From: Protopterus annectens
Taxonomy: Eukaryota > Chordata > Ceratodontiformes > Protopteridae
Reading direction: 5' to 3'
DNA length: 64,000 nucleotides
NCBI RefSeq assembly: GCF_019279795.1
Contig: NC_056726.1
Span: 1,015,646,001 to 1,015,710,000, forward strand
Shown: positions 47,606-59,418 of the stretch, in pieces
How positions within the stretch are numbered: position 1 is the stretch's first letter
Layout of the letters: every line of letters begins with the position of its first letter
Notes under the pieces: generated by a model
Told to the model about the DNA's origin: nothing
Seen by the model: only the letters and a program-made list of their open reading frames with translations
The model's database searches: none
Translations under genes and position numbers: made by a program

Positions 47606-48221
47606 ATAAAACTCTTGACTCTAGTTCTAAATGCAGCGTCTAAATCTAAAACCCTAAAATTAACCTTAAAAATAAACCCTAAAACATCGAGTAACTACTT
47701 GTTACACTCCTTGAACAAAGCAGTTCTTTGGTTGTCACCAGCAACCACTGCCAATAAATAAGCAAAATAAACACTTTACTGCAAACCTATGTAGAAAGGA
47801 GGAGTGCCCAATGTTACCTCATAATAGTTTCCTTGTGTGCTTCTCCCACAGGTGTAAACCATGCCATTGTGAGTAAATTCTGCTTCTTCCACAGTGGAGC
47901 AATTAACATAACTACAACACATGCTACATGCGACTAGACATGCAGAATCTTTTGACTGCAGTTTTAATGCTCATAGTCTTAGCACATTATTACTAATGTT
48001 AACTGACAGTGCAACACAAGATGAGTGGTTTAGTGTTTGATAGGGGAGGGCTGTCTCACTCCAGTGAAACAAGGTATTTTAATAAACTACATGCAGGTGT
48101 GCTCCCACATAAAGCTTAATAATAGGATGCATGCCTCAACCTCCAGTCCATAAAACATGCAAACTATGGATTTCCTCTTCATAGTGAGACATTTACCACA
48201 ACATCTTTAAATGAGTCAAAG
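47605..48221. other. unassigned DNA
   Basis: No gene or repeat recognised. Confidence 0.5.
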
Positions 48222-48592
48222 AAGGACCAGGAGCAGGCTGCAGATTCCAGTTTCAAAGCAGTTTATTCCAGAACAGACGACATCTAAACACAAAACAACA
48301 CTAGTGCTTTCATAGGTGTTTACCCCACTTTGTCAGGTATAACAATGTTTTATTTAAGCATCATTTTATACTCTAGAAGTGCTGTAAAACAGCCAGTGAC
48401 TGGTCATTTGATATTTTTACTTAAAGCCACATAAACACATTTCCTTAAAAAAGTGATACTATAAAAGCATAAAAAATAATGTACTGAAAATGCACATGAG
48501 GCTTTATTAAAAGTATTAAAAAATTATATATATTAAAAAATACATATATTAAAAACTAATACTTAAAATGTAAATACATATGAAAAACTTTT
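48222..48592 (-). mobile_element. PLE 3' terminal region (copy P1)
   Basis: Lies downstream of the P1 coding region. Minus strand contains CCTGACAAAGTGGGGTAAAC, then ACCTATGAAAGCACTAGTG (48299-48337), a decayed hammerhead-like core (CTGACAA for CTGANGA, GAAA kept, stem III GCAC/GTGT with a TA loop, triplet TTG instead of NUH). It continues GGAATAAACTGCTTTGAAAC and CTGCTCCTGGTCCTTC at the terminus. Confidence 0.7.
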
Positions 48593-50754
48593 TCATCGAA
48601 AAAGTGATCTCTTTTTTAAAATAGGCTTCAGAGGTATATGGTCATTTAAACCATGCCCACAGTCTGCTATCATTCTAACAATCCATTTGGCTTCTAAGGC
48701 CTCAGTTTTATTGTGGACATCACCACCTCTGATATTCTCATTAACTCTTCCTATCACAATAAACTTAAAAATATGTCCATCATCATTGTCACTGACATGC
48801 TTAGAAAGTGCACTAACTTTATCCCTTCTATTAATATGATATAAATGTTCTCTGATTCGATCTTTAAGTGCCTTATCAGTTTTCCCAACATAGAATTTAA
48901 AACATTTCAAACAATGTGCAAGATATACCACGTTTAGTATTACATGTAGCAGAAATTTTAAAAGTTTATCTCCTTTTTTCATCTGGGTGCATAAATTTAG
49001 TACTAGTGTTCAAGTAACTACAATAATTACACTGTCCACACATAGTTAAACCTTCATACTCTAAAGCTTTAAATTCATTCCTTGGAAAACATAGCTTCCT
49101 TTTAAGGGACAGCTCATTTTTAAACAAAAACCTAGGTTCATGGTCAATAACATTACTAATGTCTTTGTCTGAGGTTAAAATACCCCAGTTTTTCTTTACT
49201 ATGCCCATATATTTAAATACATCAGATGAGTAGTATAGGGGCATCTTAAGTTTCCTTATAGTATTCGTATTTTTAATGTTACTAGAAGCACTTTTGAGTA
49301 AGAAATAAGATTTTGCTGCTGAATCTCTGTTTGGCCACTTCCTGTACATTATTCTTTACCATCTTCTCATCATAACCTCTCACTATTAAATTTTTAATAA
49401 CACTGTCAGTGCAATCTATAAAGTCTGCTTCCCTTCCATTGAGCATAGAAGCTTTAAAAGCTTGATTTCTTACAACATTCTTAAAAATGTGCTGCGGGTG
49501 CATGCTGTCAAGTGACAACAAAGTATTCACATGGCATGGTTTCTAGTATTGTTTTGTGTACAGCCTGTTGGTGTCATCCTTCAATATCGCTACATCAAGG
49601 AAATTGATTTCATCTACAGAATTTATGGAAGTGAATTTTAAAAATGTGGTACTACTATTAACATAATACACAAATTCAGATAACTTTTGCTTGGTTCCAT
49701 TCCATAAAATAAAAAGGTTGTCCACAAATCTTCTAAAAAATGAAATATATTTACTTTAAGGACCTTTTAACAAATATTCATCTTCCCAAACCACCATAAC
49801 AGCATTGGCGTAGCTAATGGCACACAAGGTGCCCATAGCTATGCCATTGCTCTGCCAGTAAAAGGTTTTTCCAAATACAAAAACATTACAGCATAGGACA
49901 ATTTCAAGTAAAGCCTTTAGAAGTAAAATCTGCCTAACTTCAAAGTTAGAATAAGTCATAAGAAACTTTTCTATGCTCTCAATTCCAGTTTCATTCAGAA
50001 TCACCATGAAAAGTGAGACCACATCCATTGTAACAAGTAAGTAATCAGCATTAACATCCAATGTTTGTATATGGTCAAACAGATCTTTCCGAAAATGTTC
50101 AATGTCCCTTAGGACCTGTGGTATTTCATTCAAAACTGGCCTTAAATTCTTTTCAATGTATATAGAAATAGGCTCAGTGGACCATCCTCTCCCTGAGACT
50201 ATAGGTCTCATTGGTGGATCAGTTTTACTTTTATGAATGTTAGGTAATCCCTGTATGCAGGGAATAACAGGATGTTCTATAAGAAAAAAGTTATAGAGCT
50301 CATTAGTTATAAGACCTTCATTCAACAATGCTTTTAACTTCTCTTTTATCTGATTAATCATTCTGTTTATTTTAACATTTGTAATTTGCATATAAAAACT
50401 GGTGTCTGCTAACAGAGTCTGCATAGCTTGTCTGTACATATGAGAGTCCATGACAACAACAGGGCCCTCCTTATCAGTAGGCCTGATTGCAATGCTAACA
50501 TTTTCCTGTAAGTTTGTTTGGGCCTTCCTTTCATTCTTATTTAAGTTATTTTTCATATAACATCTGTTGCCTTCAACACTCTGTATTTTATACACTTCTT
50601 GTATACACATTGTCTCAAACGCATGTATTAATGGATTAACTGATGGTATAAATGAACTAGGTTTTCTAAACAAGTTCATTTCTTCACCTTTATTTTCAGC
50701 AAACACCAGTTTCAATGTTCTTATAGAACATCCTACACATAAACTACGCCTCAT
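48593..50754 (-). pseudogene. Penelope-like element RT plus GIY-YIG polyprotein (copy P1)
   Basis: A Neptune/Poseidon-like PLE. The first frame (49756-50754, 332 codons) has NVSIAIRPTDKEGPVVVMDS, IPCIQGLPNIHKSKTDPPMR, PIVSGRGWSTEPIS, LLVTMDVVSLF and GKTFYWQSNGIAMG. The catalytic box follows at 49725 as FVDN, then LDVAILKDDTNRLY. Next come a Cys-rich connector (GLTMCGQCNYCSYLN) and the endonuclease at 48593-48982: CFKFYVGKTDKALKDRIREH, then EALEAKWIVRM and GHGLNDHIPL. RT and endonuclease share one element with a handful of breaks. Genuine PLEs need no RNase H or AP endonuclease, as here. Confidence 0.88.
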
Positions 50755-51540
50755 GCCTCTCCTATACTCACCAAAGTCAACTCAGCACTTGAATGCAGTC
50801 AAACCAATCCTGTAGATTCTTTCACAGGTGTGGCAGAACTGAAAGAAAAAAAAATGTGAGCCAGGCAGGCGATTTATTGTTACTGGTACTGCAGGAACAT
50901 CATTATAGCATTCTGCATAATGAACAGCTTTAAAAGTAACTAAGATATGGTTGTAAAAAAATAAGAAAAGAACACATCAGATTAAAATTAGTCCATTCAA
51001 GCAAAAATGGAATACTGGTACAATGTGGTGTGGAGTGGTAAAAAAGTGTAAGATTGTTGTTGTAATTTGAAGTTTATGTGGCACATTAGAAAAGAGGAAA
51101 AAAAAACAGGTGAAACAGAAAAAGCTTAATGAATGAAATCTGCATGATTCGTTATAAAAAAAGAAAAATGTGAAACGTATAAAAAAAGTTTGTTATACAG
51201 GAATCCCAGTTTTATACCTGTATTTAATAACACTGTGCATTATATTCTTACCAGTTTTTGCAGCAGTTGATTAAATTCTATTAGTAGAAAACTCGGTACT
51301 TGCGTATTATCGCAACTAGATTTGAAGCAGGGGAAGCAGCTCATTTCCAAAACCTTCTCCTGCCGAAATATGTTGTGCAAGTTACTTGGGAAGTGTGTGT
51401 GTCACTCAACTGCCTTTCATCACAGTAATTTTTAGTGGAAAATATTTAGTTAATTTATAACTTAATGCTGTCCAAATGACACAGTGGCAGACAAGCACTT
51501 TCCCCACTACAGTTAATTTTATTTTTTTTTATTTTAACAT
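50755..51540. other. unassigned DNA 5' of the PLE
   Basis: May include the PLE 5' region (50755-50880), but no second terminal piece comparable to 48222-48592 is visible. The remainder is AT-rich and unrecognised. Confidence 0.4.
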
Positions 51541-51775
51541 TCATTTACTGGGAAAGTCCGACTTGGAGCAAAGCCGATTTTTCGTGGAGGTCTGGGGAGA
51601 AACACTCTGGATGTATGTCTTTGAAATGTGGGAGAAAACCAGAGCACCCGGAGAAAACCCACACAAATGCAGGGTGGACATGCAGACTCCATACAGAAGG
51701 CACTCCAGTTGAGAATTGAACCAAAGAACCTCTTGCTGTGAGGCCACAATGCTACCGCTGCACCACTGTGCCATT
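51541..51775 (-). mobile_element. V-SINE-type retroposon with L2-like tail
   Basis: Minus strand: tRNA-like head GGCACAGTGGTGCAGCGGTA, B box GGTTCAATTCTC, the conserved V-SINE centre TGTATGGAGTCTGCATGTCC, GTGGGTTTTCTCCGGGTGCT, CTGGTTTTCTCCCACATTTC, and a tail AAGTCGGACTTTCCCAGTAA plus AATGAATG. The tail resembles the 3' end of the L2-like LINE at 43836 and the fragment at 60550. The two frames reported on this strand are translations of the SINE. Confidence 0.88.
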
Positions 51776-53021
51776 AACTTTATGCTGTGTGACTGGCAAA
51801 CAAGACAACAGAACAGAATCAGTTTTCCCAGAAAAAAGTTGACATCTTTAGTATGTTAAATGTTCAGCTGAAGTCAGCTGCAAGACCTGAACAGCACAGA
51901 TATGTATAACGTGTAGTAGTGAAATTCATATGGGTGACACAACCGCTGCCGAAAACGTAGCGTGCCAGACAACATATGAAAGAAAAACGGGACTTCCGTA
52001 TTATCGCAAAATCGTTTGAACCAAGAAAGACTGACAACTGTAATTTTTTGGACTTGTAAGTTTATGCTGTCCAACTGACAAATGAGACAACAGCACACAC
52101 CCACTTTCCTCACAACAGTTAACAGATTTGATTCCTTACATGTGCAGCTTAAGTTGACTCCAGCAGCTGAGTAGCACAGATCTGAATAACCTGTACAAGT
52201 GCAACGCACGCCAGTGGGCCAACTGCTACATAATACATACGCTACAAGGGAACATCCATATGAAAAAAAAATATATATCAGCAGTTACGTATTATCACAT
52301 AATCTTTCAAACCAAGAGCAGATGGCTTTATAAATAAATGAGCCAAATACCCATAACATAATGAATCCTGACAGGTTTGGAATCTGGTTGCAATAATACG
52401 CTAAGTACCAAGAAGTCTTGTACCACCCCTCCCCCAACACACTGCTAAAGAGCTGGCCTCAAGTTCCCAGAAGAAGTTGTCTGTTTTTTTGTAAGACTCA
52501 GTACTGAAAGATTAATTTACATGGAAGAAGCTAATCTGAATGAGGGGAATATGCAGGATAGTTAGTGCTAATGGAGCAAATTTCAAAGTTTCAGCTTTTG
52601 GTCAGTCTGAAGCCCATTATACCCCTGTAATACTCAAATTATATAGCAGAAAACTGCTAGATAAATTGTTAAAATATGGAGAATGCTTTTTCTTACCATG
52701 AAGCAATATTTCTGTCCATTATAAGTAAATTAGGTAAATGTATTTTGCTTCTGTTTGTAACCATCTTAAACTTCTTAAATCAACTGGGAAAAGAAACCAT
52801 TATCATAAAAAGATTTGTCTAAGGCAACAGTATCAAGTAGCCTGAACAGCACAGAAAACTTCCGTTTTAAGATGTGGGTATAGGAGGGAATTTTTAGATT
52901 TAACCCAGAAGGAACACATATGCATGTCATAACATAAGTAAAATGTACATCTCATTTTTTTTGTTAATAATCAAGATATGGTTAGCATCTACAATAATAT
53001 ATTCACTATCACTGTAGTTCA
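51776..53021. other. unassigned DNA
   Basis: Contains a loosely repeated phrase (TATTATCGCA, ACCAAGA, GCAGCTGAAGT, CTGTCCAACTGACAA) at 51290-51310, 51780-51900 and 52000-52320, hinting at an old 250-300 bp tandem duplication. No genes recognised. Confidence 0.4.
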
Positions 53022-53507
53022 TAGTTCATAGTTATATACTAGGCTAATGACCATCAGGGCCTTTATAAGCCTAGCAGTTCAATCCAGCCTACTTGTGTCC
53101 CTATGTACCATGGTATTTATTTGGGGGGGGGGGGGGTATGTTAGTAAGGAAGTTTCTAGAAGTTGTTAGTTTGAGCATTACTGTCTACATCTATCTGTCA
53201 GATACATTTGGTCCAGACCTGGAATGAATTTCTGAGTTCCCAACCATTCGTCAAGGTTATGCTTAAATAGGCTTAGGGATGGAGTTTGCTTCATGTAGAT
53301 GTTCCAGAGCATAGGGATCCTCTGAGACACATATCTGTCTTGACAACATGTCTTATTTATGTTAGTGGTTCTGGTGCTTTTTATGTTGTAGATGTGCAAA
53401 TGGTCTACCAGAGCTGGATCTAATGATGACTTGTATGCCAGGCATAGATCGCTTCACAGTAAACCATAGGAGACTGAGTATACAGATAGAACTTTAAGAT
53501 GCTCCAT

Positions 53508-53990
53508 CATACCTCAACATCTTAAGAGCAAGAAATCTAGACAAAGCTATAAATAATGGGGGGCAAAGGCCCAAAAATAGGGATGATTTTTAAATGCTGC
53601 TCTTACAAACTTAGAAAGTTGCTAGATTAGCAAGTTTTGCATTAGCATTAATTTTCTGAGGTCTATGTCAGAAGACAGAAAGTTCGAAAGACTGAAAATC
53701 AAAATATCTACAACTCAAGATATTGGAATAATTTTTAATGCAGGGGGCAAGCCCCCCCCCCCCGGCACCAACAGCAAATTTCATTTTCGATATTTTGAGG
53801 TTTAGATATTTTGATTTTCAGTCTTTTAAGCTTTCATTTGAATCTTGAACGTCTGCCATTATTTTCGGATTTCAGTCCTCAATAATTTTCCAGTGACTTG
53901 CCAAAAAAAATCACAACTTTGAGAAACAGACCCAAAATATGAGGCAAAAATCTGGACATTCTGCAAAAATGTGTACAGTTGAGAGGTATG
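53508..53990 (-). mobile_element. MITE family M, copy M2, itself hit by a smaller MITE
   Basis: Ends CATACCTCAACATCTTAAG and GTACAGTTGAGAGGTATG. Inner landmarks match M1. The target flanks TGCTCCAT and CGATCCAT suggest an 8 bp duplication (6 of 8 identical) of the CR1 sequence encoding YMDR. A 158 bp inverted-repeat element sits inside at 53678-53835. Confidence 0.83.
53678..53835. mobile_element. 158 bp TIR element nested in MITE M2
   Basis: 32 bp terminal inverted repeats: GAAAGTTCGAAAGACTGAAA then ATCAAAATATCT on the left, with the complement of AGATATTTTGATTTTCAGTC then TTTTAAGCTTTC on the right; 28 of 32 positions pair. A GGGGGC...GCCCCC hairpin-prone G/C block sits at the centre (53743-53763). 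No coding capacity and no clear target duplication. Confidence 0.8.
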
Positions 53991-54264
53991 CGATCCATAT
54001 AGGACAATGCGTTAGTACCATGGATTGTTTAGGTTCCTGTTATTGATCAGTAGCACCTTTAAGTTACTTTGTGTTTTATTTGCTATGCCAGTAGGTTTTC
54101 CACTGTGTGATTCCTTAAACCTCTTGTATTAGAGGTGACGTTGGATATATGCAAATTACCATTTAAGGACATCAGGTGTTCCAGCTAAATGGCAATTCTG
54201 AATATCCATGACTTTTTTTCTTTTAAATTTATTTATGGACAATTTCAGGCCAATAAAGCCAAAC

Positions 54265-54388
54265 CCCACAGCTGTGGACATGCATGTTTCTGCCTTCTTA
54301 GCACAGCATAAGTGGAATGTTTGGTTAACGTTTGGAAACAGGGTTGTCGTACCAAGAAGGCACAAATATGCATGTCCACAGCTAGTGG
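54265..54388. mobile_element. 124 bp foldback element
   Basis: Arms of about 39 bp: CCACAGCTGTGGACATGCAT then GTTTCTGCCTTCTTAGCA on the left (54266-54303), and the complement of TACCAAGAAGGCACAAATAT then GCATGTCCACAGCTAGTGG on the right (54350-54388). About 35 of 39 positions pair, around a 46 bp spacer. The small overlapping frames on both strands are by-products of the symmetry. Confidence 0.83.
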
Positions 54389-54469
54389 AAAGGCTAGCCT
54401 TGTTTTTTAACCAATTGTTTTTCCTGTGAGATCTTTATACTCATTGTTTTAGTATGTCAGTAGGTTTGT

Positions 54470-55230
54470 CAATTTGACATTCCCTAAAAAAGGCTCTAAG
54501 GGGGTCTATAAAGTTTTTGACAACATTTGGAAGCCTAAGGGAGACAGGTGCAGACTATCCTTTGCAAAGGACCGTGGTCTGTTAACCATGTACTCTCATG
54601 CTGACAAATATTGAATCCCCTGGAAATTCACCAGAACCTAAGTCAATTATTAAAGTCAATTACCTTTTGTTCGTATAGGTGAGTGCTATACAGAATTCAG
54701 AGGACAGATGTCACTGTTTATAGACATAGGAGGTCTTTGAGGTTTGGGAAGATTACTGTGGTGGTGGTGCTGCAGTAGCATTGTTGCCTCATAGCAAGAT
54801 GTTATCCCATTCGATTCTCAGCTAGAGCGTCTTCTGTGTGGAGGCATACGTGAATGGGGAGTGCCTTCGTTGAAGGTTGTGCGTCAGGGCTGGTAACCCG
54901 GTACGTAAAAATCCACTACCAATCATTAGCGGACCGGAGTTCCGCTGTGGTGACCCCTAACCGGGAAAAGCCGAAAGACACAAACAAACTTTTTACTGCC
55001 TCAGCATAGGATTGTCTATGTGGTGAACACTATGTGTGATGGAAGTAGTGTGTGGGTTCTTGACAGCCTTGTTTGTATGCAAGATTTTTGCCTCCAGTAA
55101 AATTGTGTATGTGCATCTCTCACGTACAGTGTTTGTTTTTTAAGGATTAAATAGTTTTGAACATGACACAATTGCTACATTGTCTGAGGATGCCCATATC
55201 TACCAAGCTGGCTATGGAAACATTTGTAAA
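54470..55230 (-). mobile_element. CR1 LINE copy J, ORF1 remnant with a SINE inside
   Basis: The minus strand matches copy A ORF1: 54470-54680 aligns with the esterase C-terminal part (positions 58480-58690), and 55010-55225 aligns with the ORF1 N-terminus (59230-59400), including the Cys-rich start. SINE2 separates the two. Highly decayed. With copy K downstream it could form one CR1 lacking most of ORF2. Confidence 0.72.
54762..54992 (+). mobile_element. SINE2 copy inside CR1 copy J
   Basis: GTGGTGGTGCTGCAGTAGCA head, CATTCGATTCTCAGCTAGAG B box, and ACCGGAGTTCCGCTGTGGTG, ACCCCTAACCGGGAAAAGCC, GAAAGACACAAACAAAC tail. About 90 percent identical by eye to the copy at 12640-12877. Flanks ATTACTG and TTTACTG hint at a short target duplication. 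Confidence 0.9.
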
Positions 55231-55617
55231 TTGCATATCCATTTTGTCCAGGACTGTATTGTAGGTCATAGACTGGGTTATACAGAGGTCTCCTTGGGTG
55301 GTCTCTGGGGGTTTAGCACCATACTAGGTTGGATTGTGAAAACATTTGAAAGAAGTGCTGTTTAATTTGCACACTAATAGCTCTAAGTCTGTCTGAAGAA
55401 TGGCTTTGTTTTAGCCACATTACAAGTTTCAGTTCTAAAAGACATTTTACAGATCAAATTTACTTTCTGGAGATTTAGGTTCATAGGTAGTTACTAGGTT
55501 CATAGGTTCATAGGTTCATACTAGGCTATCTGCCCTAGGGCATTTATAAGCCTAGCCAGAGTGTGTTTGGCTTTCACCACCCATTTTAAATTAATTTTGC
55601 TATGCCTTTTTTTGAGG

Positions 55618-58416
55618 TTAGTATACTGTGCCTCTGTCTAACAGTGACACAGAAGTGATAGCCGGGGTAAACCTACGATCTCCCATCCACTCATCAAGAT
55701 TCCTCTTGAAGAGAGTCAATGTGGGACTCTGCCTAACCTGGACTGGGATTTTATTCCAGAGTGAAGGGAGCCTCTGGGTTATGAATCTGTCCCTCCAGCA
55801 TGTGCTATTTATTTCAGTGCTGAGGTTCAAGTCTCTCTAGCGCGTAGCTTGATGGGATTTGGATTTTCTGAGGTGCAGCATGTCCATTAATTCCGGGTTG
55901 GACATGGCTTTATACGTCAGGCACAGATCGCCTCTGAGCAGGTGGTATGCCACTGAGTAGAGCTGGAGTTTCTTTAACCGGGCAGCATATGGCATCTGTT
56001 TGAGCTCTTTGATCCTCTTGGTGAGGTACTTTTGGGGTCTTTCCAGTTGCTGCAGGTGTCTGGTAAGGTACATCCCAAAAGGGGCATTGTACTCAATTAT
56101 GGTCCTGATGAGGGATGAGTAAAGAGGCACGATGACCTCCCCTGATCTAGATGTGAATCCCTTCATGATTAGGTGGGCTATATAAAATGTTTTTCTAACC
56201 ACTTTGGCCACGTGGTTGTCAAATAAGAGATTGCTATTAACTTGGGTCCCCAGGTCCCTAATGATTTCTTCTGTACTTAATGGATTACCACCTATGTGGT
56301 AATTTGTGGGCACTTTGTTTTTGCCAAAGGGGATGACTATACACTTTTTGGCGTTTAGCTTGAGGCCATGGCTCTAGCACCAGTTGTCTGTTTCTATGAG
56401 GCCCGTTTGGAGGATGCTTGTGTCGGCTGGAGAGTTGATTATGGGGCCCAGTTTGCAGTCATCCATGAACTTGGTCAGCCACAGTCCTTCCGTGTTGGCC
56501 TGTACCACCGAGAAATATATACCGAACAAGAGAGGTCCCAGGACTGAGCCTTGTGGGGCGCCACTTGTAACTGGTTTGGAGTCTGACATGGCTCCAGCAA
56601 TTCTAACCATGTGGGTTCTGTCCTTGAGCCAGTTTGCAACCCATCTAGTGACATAGGGGTTTATATTTAAGCTGGTGAGCTTATCTATAATGCCCAAGTG
56701 GGGTATTGTATCGAAGGCTTTTGCGAGGTCCAGGTAGGCTGTGTGGACCACCTTCCCCTCGTCAATGGCCTTGGTGACTGTTTCAAAGAAATCGACCAGG
56801 TTTAAGAGGCAGGATCTGCCCTTAACAAAGCCAAACTGGGTAGGATCCAGTGTCTGTAGGTCCCCAATATCTTTATTTATGAGGTCCATGATGATCCTTT
56901 CCATAGCTTTGCAGACCAAGCTAGTCAGGCTTATGGGGCGATAGTTTCCAGGATCCGTTGAGGCACCACCTTTGTGGAGAGGGACCACTGTTGCTGTACG
57001 CCACTCTTTGGGTACATATCCTGTAGTAAGGCTAAGATTGAACAGTAGTTTTATGTTTGGGTTTAGCTCTTCTTGGAGTTCATGTAGGACGCAGCCCAGG
57101 ACACCATCTGGTCCCATTGATGCAGTGTTTTTTGGTTTGGAGAGGGCGGCACGGTCCTGAGGATCTGAGATGTCAGGGGGGAAAGCACTCTGTTGGGATA
57201 AATATTTGCCCTTTTGGTGGGGAGGGGGGGAGAAGTTTGCACTGAACCTGTCAGCTAGGATGTTGGCAATGTCTGTGGGCTCAGTGTATTTTTTGTCATT
57301 TTGGACTAATTCTGAGCATATCTGGGAATTGCCACCCAGGTTCCTAACATAACTAAAGAAAGCCTTGTGATTATCCTTAGTGTCCTGTGCAATTTTTCTC
57401 TCGAAGCTGGCCTTAGACGATTTTATGAGTGCCCGTAGTTTTTTGCTAATACTGATCAGAGATGCCTTCCCTTTTTGGGATTTTGCTCTATCATGTAGTA
57501 GCTTCCTTCTTCTAATGTATAGTTTGTTTATGGCTGGGGTCCACCAGATAGGACATCTGCCTTTGGAGGATTGGGTCTTGGTTTTATTTGGGATTGCATG
57601 ATTCATGCATTCCTGAAGGTGTTCATAGAATGCGTTTATAAAGGATTCTGCGGTCTGGGCCGTATTTTCCACAGGCCCGGGGGCTTTGAAGGATTTCGCC
57701 TCGGTTTTGAGGCGTGTGAAATTTGCTTTAGAGAAGTTTTTCACTGTGGTTTTCTGGGCAGGGGGTGGGGTCGGGATGTGAATATCCAGTGAGATTAGTT
57801 TATGGTCTGATCTTACCAGTGAGGGATACACTTCTGGTCTGGAGCATAGTGTCCCCATGTTGGTGATGATCAGGTCCAGTATGTTTTCCCCTCTTGTGGG
57901 AGTGGTAACAAGTTGTTCCATAGCATTTGAGTTTATAAATTCTAGGAACCTTTGGGCTAGGGTGTTGGAGCTAGAGTAATGCTCCCAGTCTATGTTTGGG
58001 TAGTTGAAGTCGCCCAATATAATGGTGTTTGGAGAGACCTTCATATTTTCCAGTATTCTCAGGAAGGCCGAGTGGGGTTCCTGTTTTTGGGAGGGTGGTC
58101 TGTAGCAGGCTATAAACTGGAAGGCAGTTTTACCCACAGTTAGTTGCACATGGATAGTCTCTGATGCTTCGTGCTGTGCCACCAACCTGGAGGTGTGGGT
58201 ATCTTTGACGAATATTGATACTCCCCCTCCTTTTGTGGTTCGGTCCAAGTTTTGGGGCCGAAAAGCATGGTATGAGGTATAACCTGGTAGTGCTGGGGTG
58301 CTCTTGGGAGCCTTGAACCAGGTTTCTGTTACTGCACAGATATCGATGTTCTCCATGCTAAGGAGAGTTTCGAGTGCATGCATCTTGAGGTTTAGACTTC
58401 TGGCATTGAGTAGCAT
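55618..58416 (-). pseudogene. CR1 ORF2: AP-type endonuclease plus reverse transcriptase (copy A)
   Basis: 932 codons in one frame from MLLNARSLNLKMHALETLLS with two nonsense codons: TAG after DNWC (residue 681) and TAG after HQATR (residue 861). Endonuclease: TETW at 31-34, GDFN at 135-138, SDH at 203-205. RT: NYRPISLTSLVCKAMERII (491-509), FVKGRSCLLNLVDFF, DLAKAFDTIPH (563-573), PQGSVLGPLLF (622-632), and FMDD (650-653) where sister copies have FADD. The C-terminal thumb-like part ends WRDRFITQRLPSLWNKIP and LFKRNLDEWMGDRRFTP. No RNase H. It nicks target DNA and primes cDNA at the 3' tail. Starts 29 bases after the ORF1 stop. Confidence 0.93.
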
Positions 58417-58445
58417 TACTCTTAGTTTCTTATCCCTTGTGATAC

Positions 58446-59418
58446 CTATGGAGGTGGGTTTGTCTTTTCAGCCTTGCCTAAAAAAGGCACTATGGGGGTA
58501 GCAAGAGCCTTTGCCAATATCCGAAAGCCCAGGGGTGACAGGTGCAAGCCGTCCCTAGCGAAGCATCGTGGCTTGTCGAGCATGTCATCCCAGACAGACA
58601 GACATTGGATCCCCTTTGAATGACACCAACACTTAAGCCAGTTGTTGAAATTGATCATCTTGTCTTCATATTGTGGCATCATTCTTGGTGAGGGTAAGAT
58701 GCTACTTAAGGTCAGGGTCATACCGGCCTGGGCTACATGCTCAGAGAGCTCCTCTATGTCTCTTTTCATGTAGTCCAGGGAGGTACGTCTCAGGTCATTC
58801 ACACCAGCATGGACAATGACTGAGTCATATTTGTACTTGCCTTGGAGTGACCTGAGTGCTTGTGTTCTGTGGCGGACCCTAGCGCCCGACAGGCAGCTCA
58901 CCGTGACCTTCTCCTTGTTCTGCCTGGTGAGCGGGACGTCAGTGTGCCTGATGATAGAGTCACCTATTACAAGTGTATCAGGTGTGTTGTTTAGCCTTAA
59001 GGGCTGTGACTGTTCGGCACACTGGCTTTGTGAGCTATGTGTTGCACGTGTTTTTTTTTGGGGTAGCGGTTGCTTGGGTGTCTGCTTTGGAGGTCTCTGC
59101 TGCTTAGGCAGATTTTTATTTAGAGCCTCCAGTATGTTTTGTGTGTTTATGTGTTTGGTTTGTTGTCGTGGTAGGTCTATGTGAGACTGGAATTGTAGTG
59201 AGTGTGGTTTCCTTCTCCTCCTGACTGGTTACGCCAGTACTGAGTTGAGAGAGCTTAGCCTCCAGTTTGGCTATATGGTTGCATCTCTCACATGTGTTGG
59301 AATTTGTTGGGAGGAGGAGAGGGTTGTCTGTGTACATGAGGCAGTTGTAACATTGCCTCAAGATTCCCAGATTCACCAGCTGGACTGGAGAGGAGATTGA
59401 CAACTGACCTTTGGACAT
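58446..59418 (-). pseudogene. CR1 ORF1: Cys-motif protein with SGNH esterase domain (copy A)
   Basis: Starts MSKGQLSISSPVQLVNLG. Residues 22-50 hold CYNC and CERC pairs, then a coiled-coil-like IAKLEAKLSQL. A basic Gln/Pro/Lys-rich middle follows. The esterase blocks are VIGDSIIRHTDV (catalytic Ser), SGARVRH, VIVHAGVNDLRRTS (GxND block) and CFARDGLHLSPLGFRI (Asp and His). One +1 frameshift lies in the middle region, around 59120-59200: the N-terminal frame closes at 59116 while the esterase frame is open from about 59220 to the stop at 58446. Such esterase ORF1s are known in CR1 and L2 elements. Confidence 0.9.

Larger units (their letters stand above)
53022..54045 (-). mobile_element. CR1 LINE copy K, 3' part, interrupted by MITE M2
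   Basis: Minus strand. The 3' tail (repeats of CTATGAA, then GGCCATTAGCC-like) begins at 53022. The C-terminal frame 53178-53399 reads NINKTCCQDRYVSQRIPMLW and FKHNLDEWLGTQKFIPG. Upstream, VLSVYSVSYGLL is followed by the MITE (53508-53990), and then SYMDR continues the CR1 sequence at about 53990-54010. Old and degraded. It may belong to the same insertion as copy J. A G12 run lies at 53125-53137. Confidence 0.78.

Noticed and set aside
47254-47761. 129- and 126-codon frames
   Set aside because: Translations of the second CA array with short non-repeat ends.
57057-57792. Plus-strand frames of 60-90 codons opposite CR1 ORF2
   Set aside because: Shadows of the minus-strand ORF2 coding sequence.
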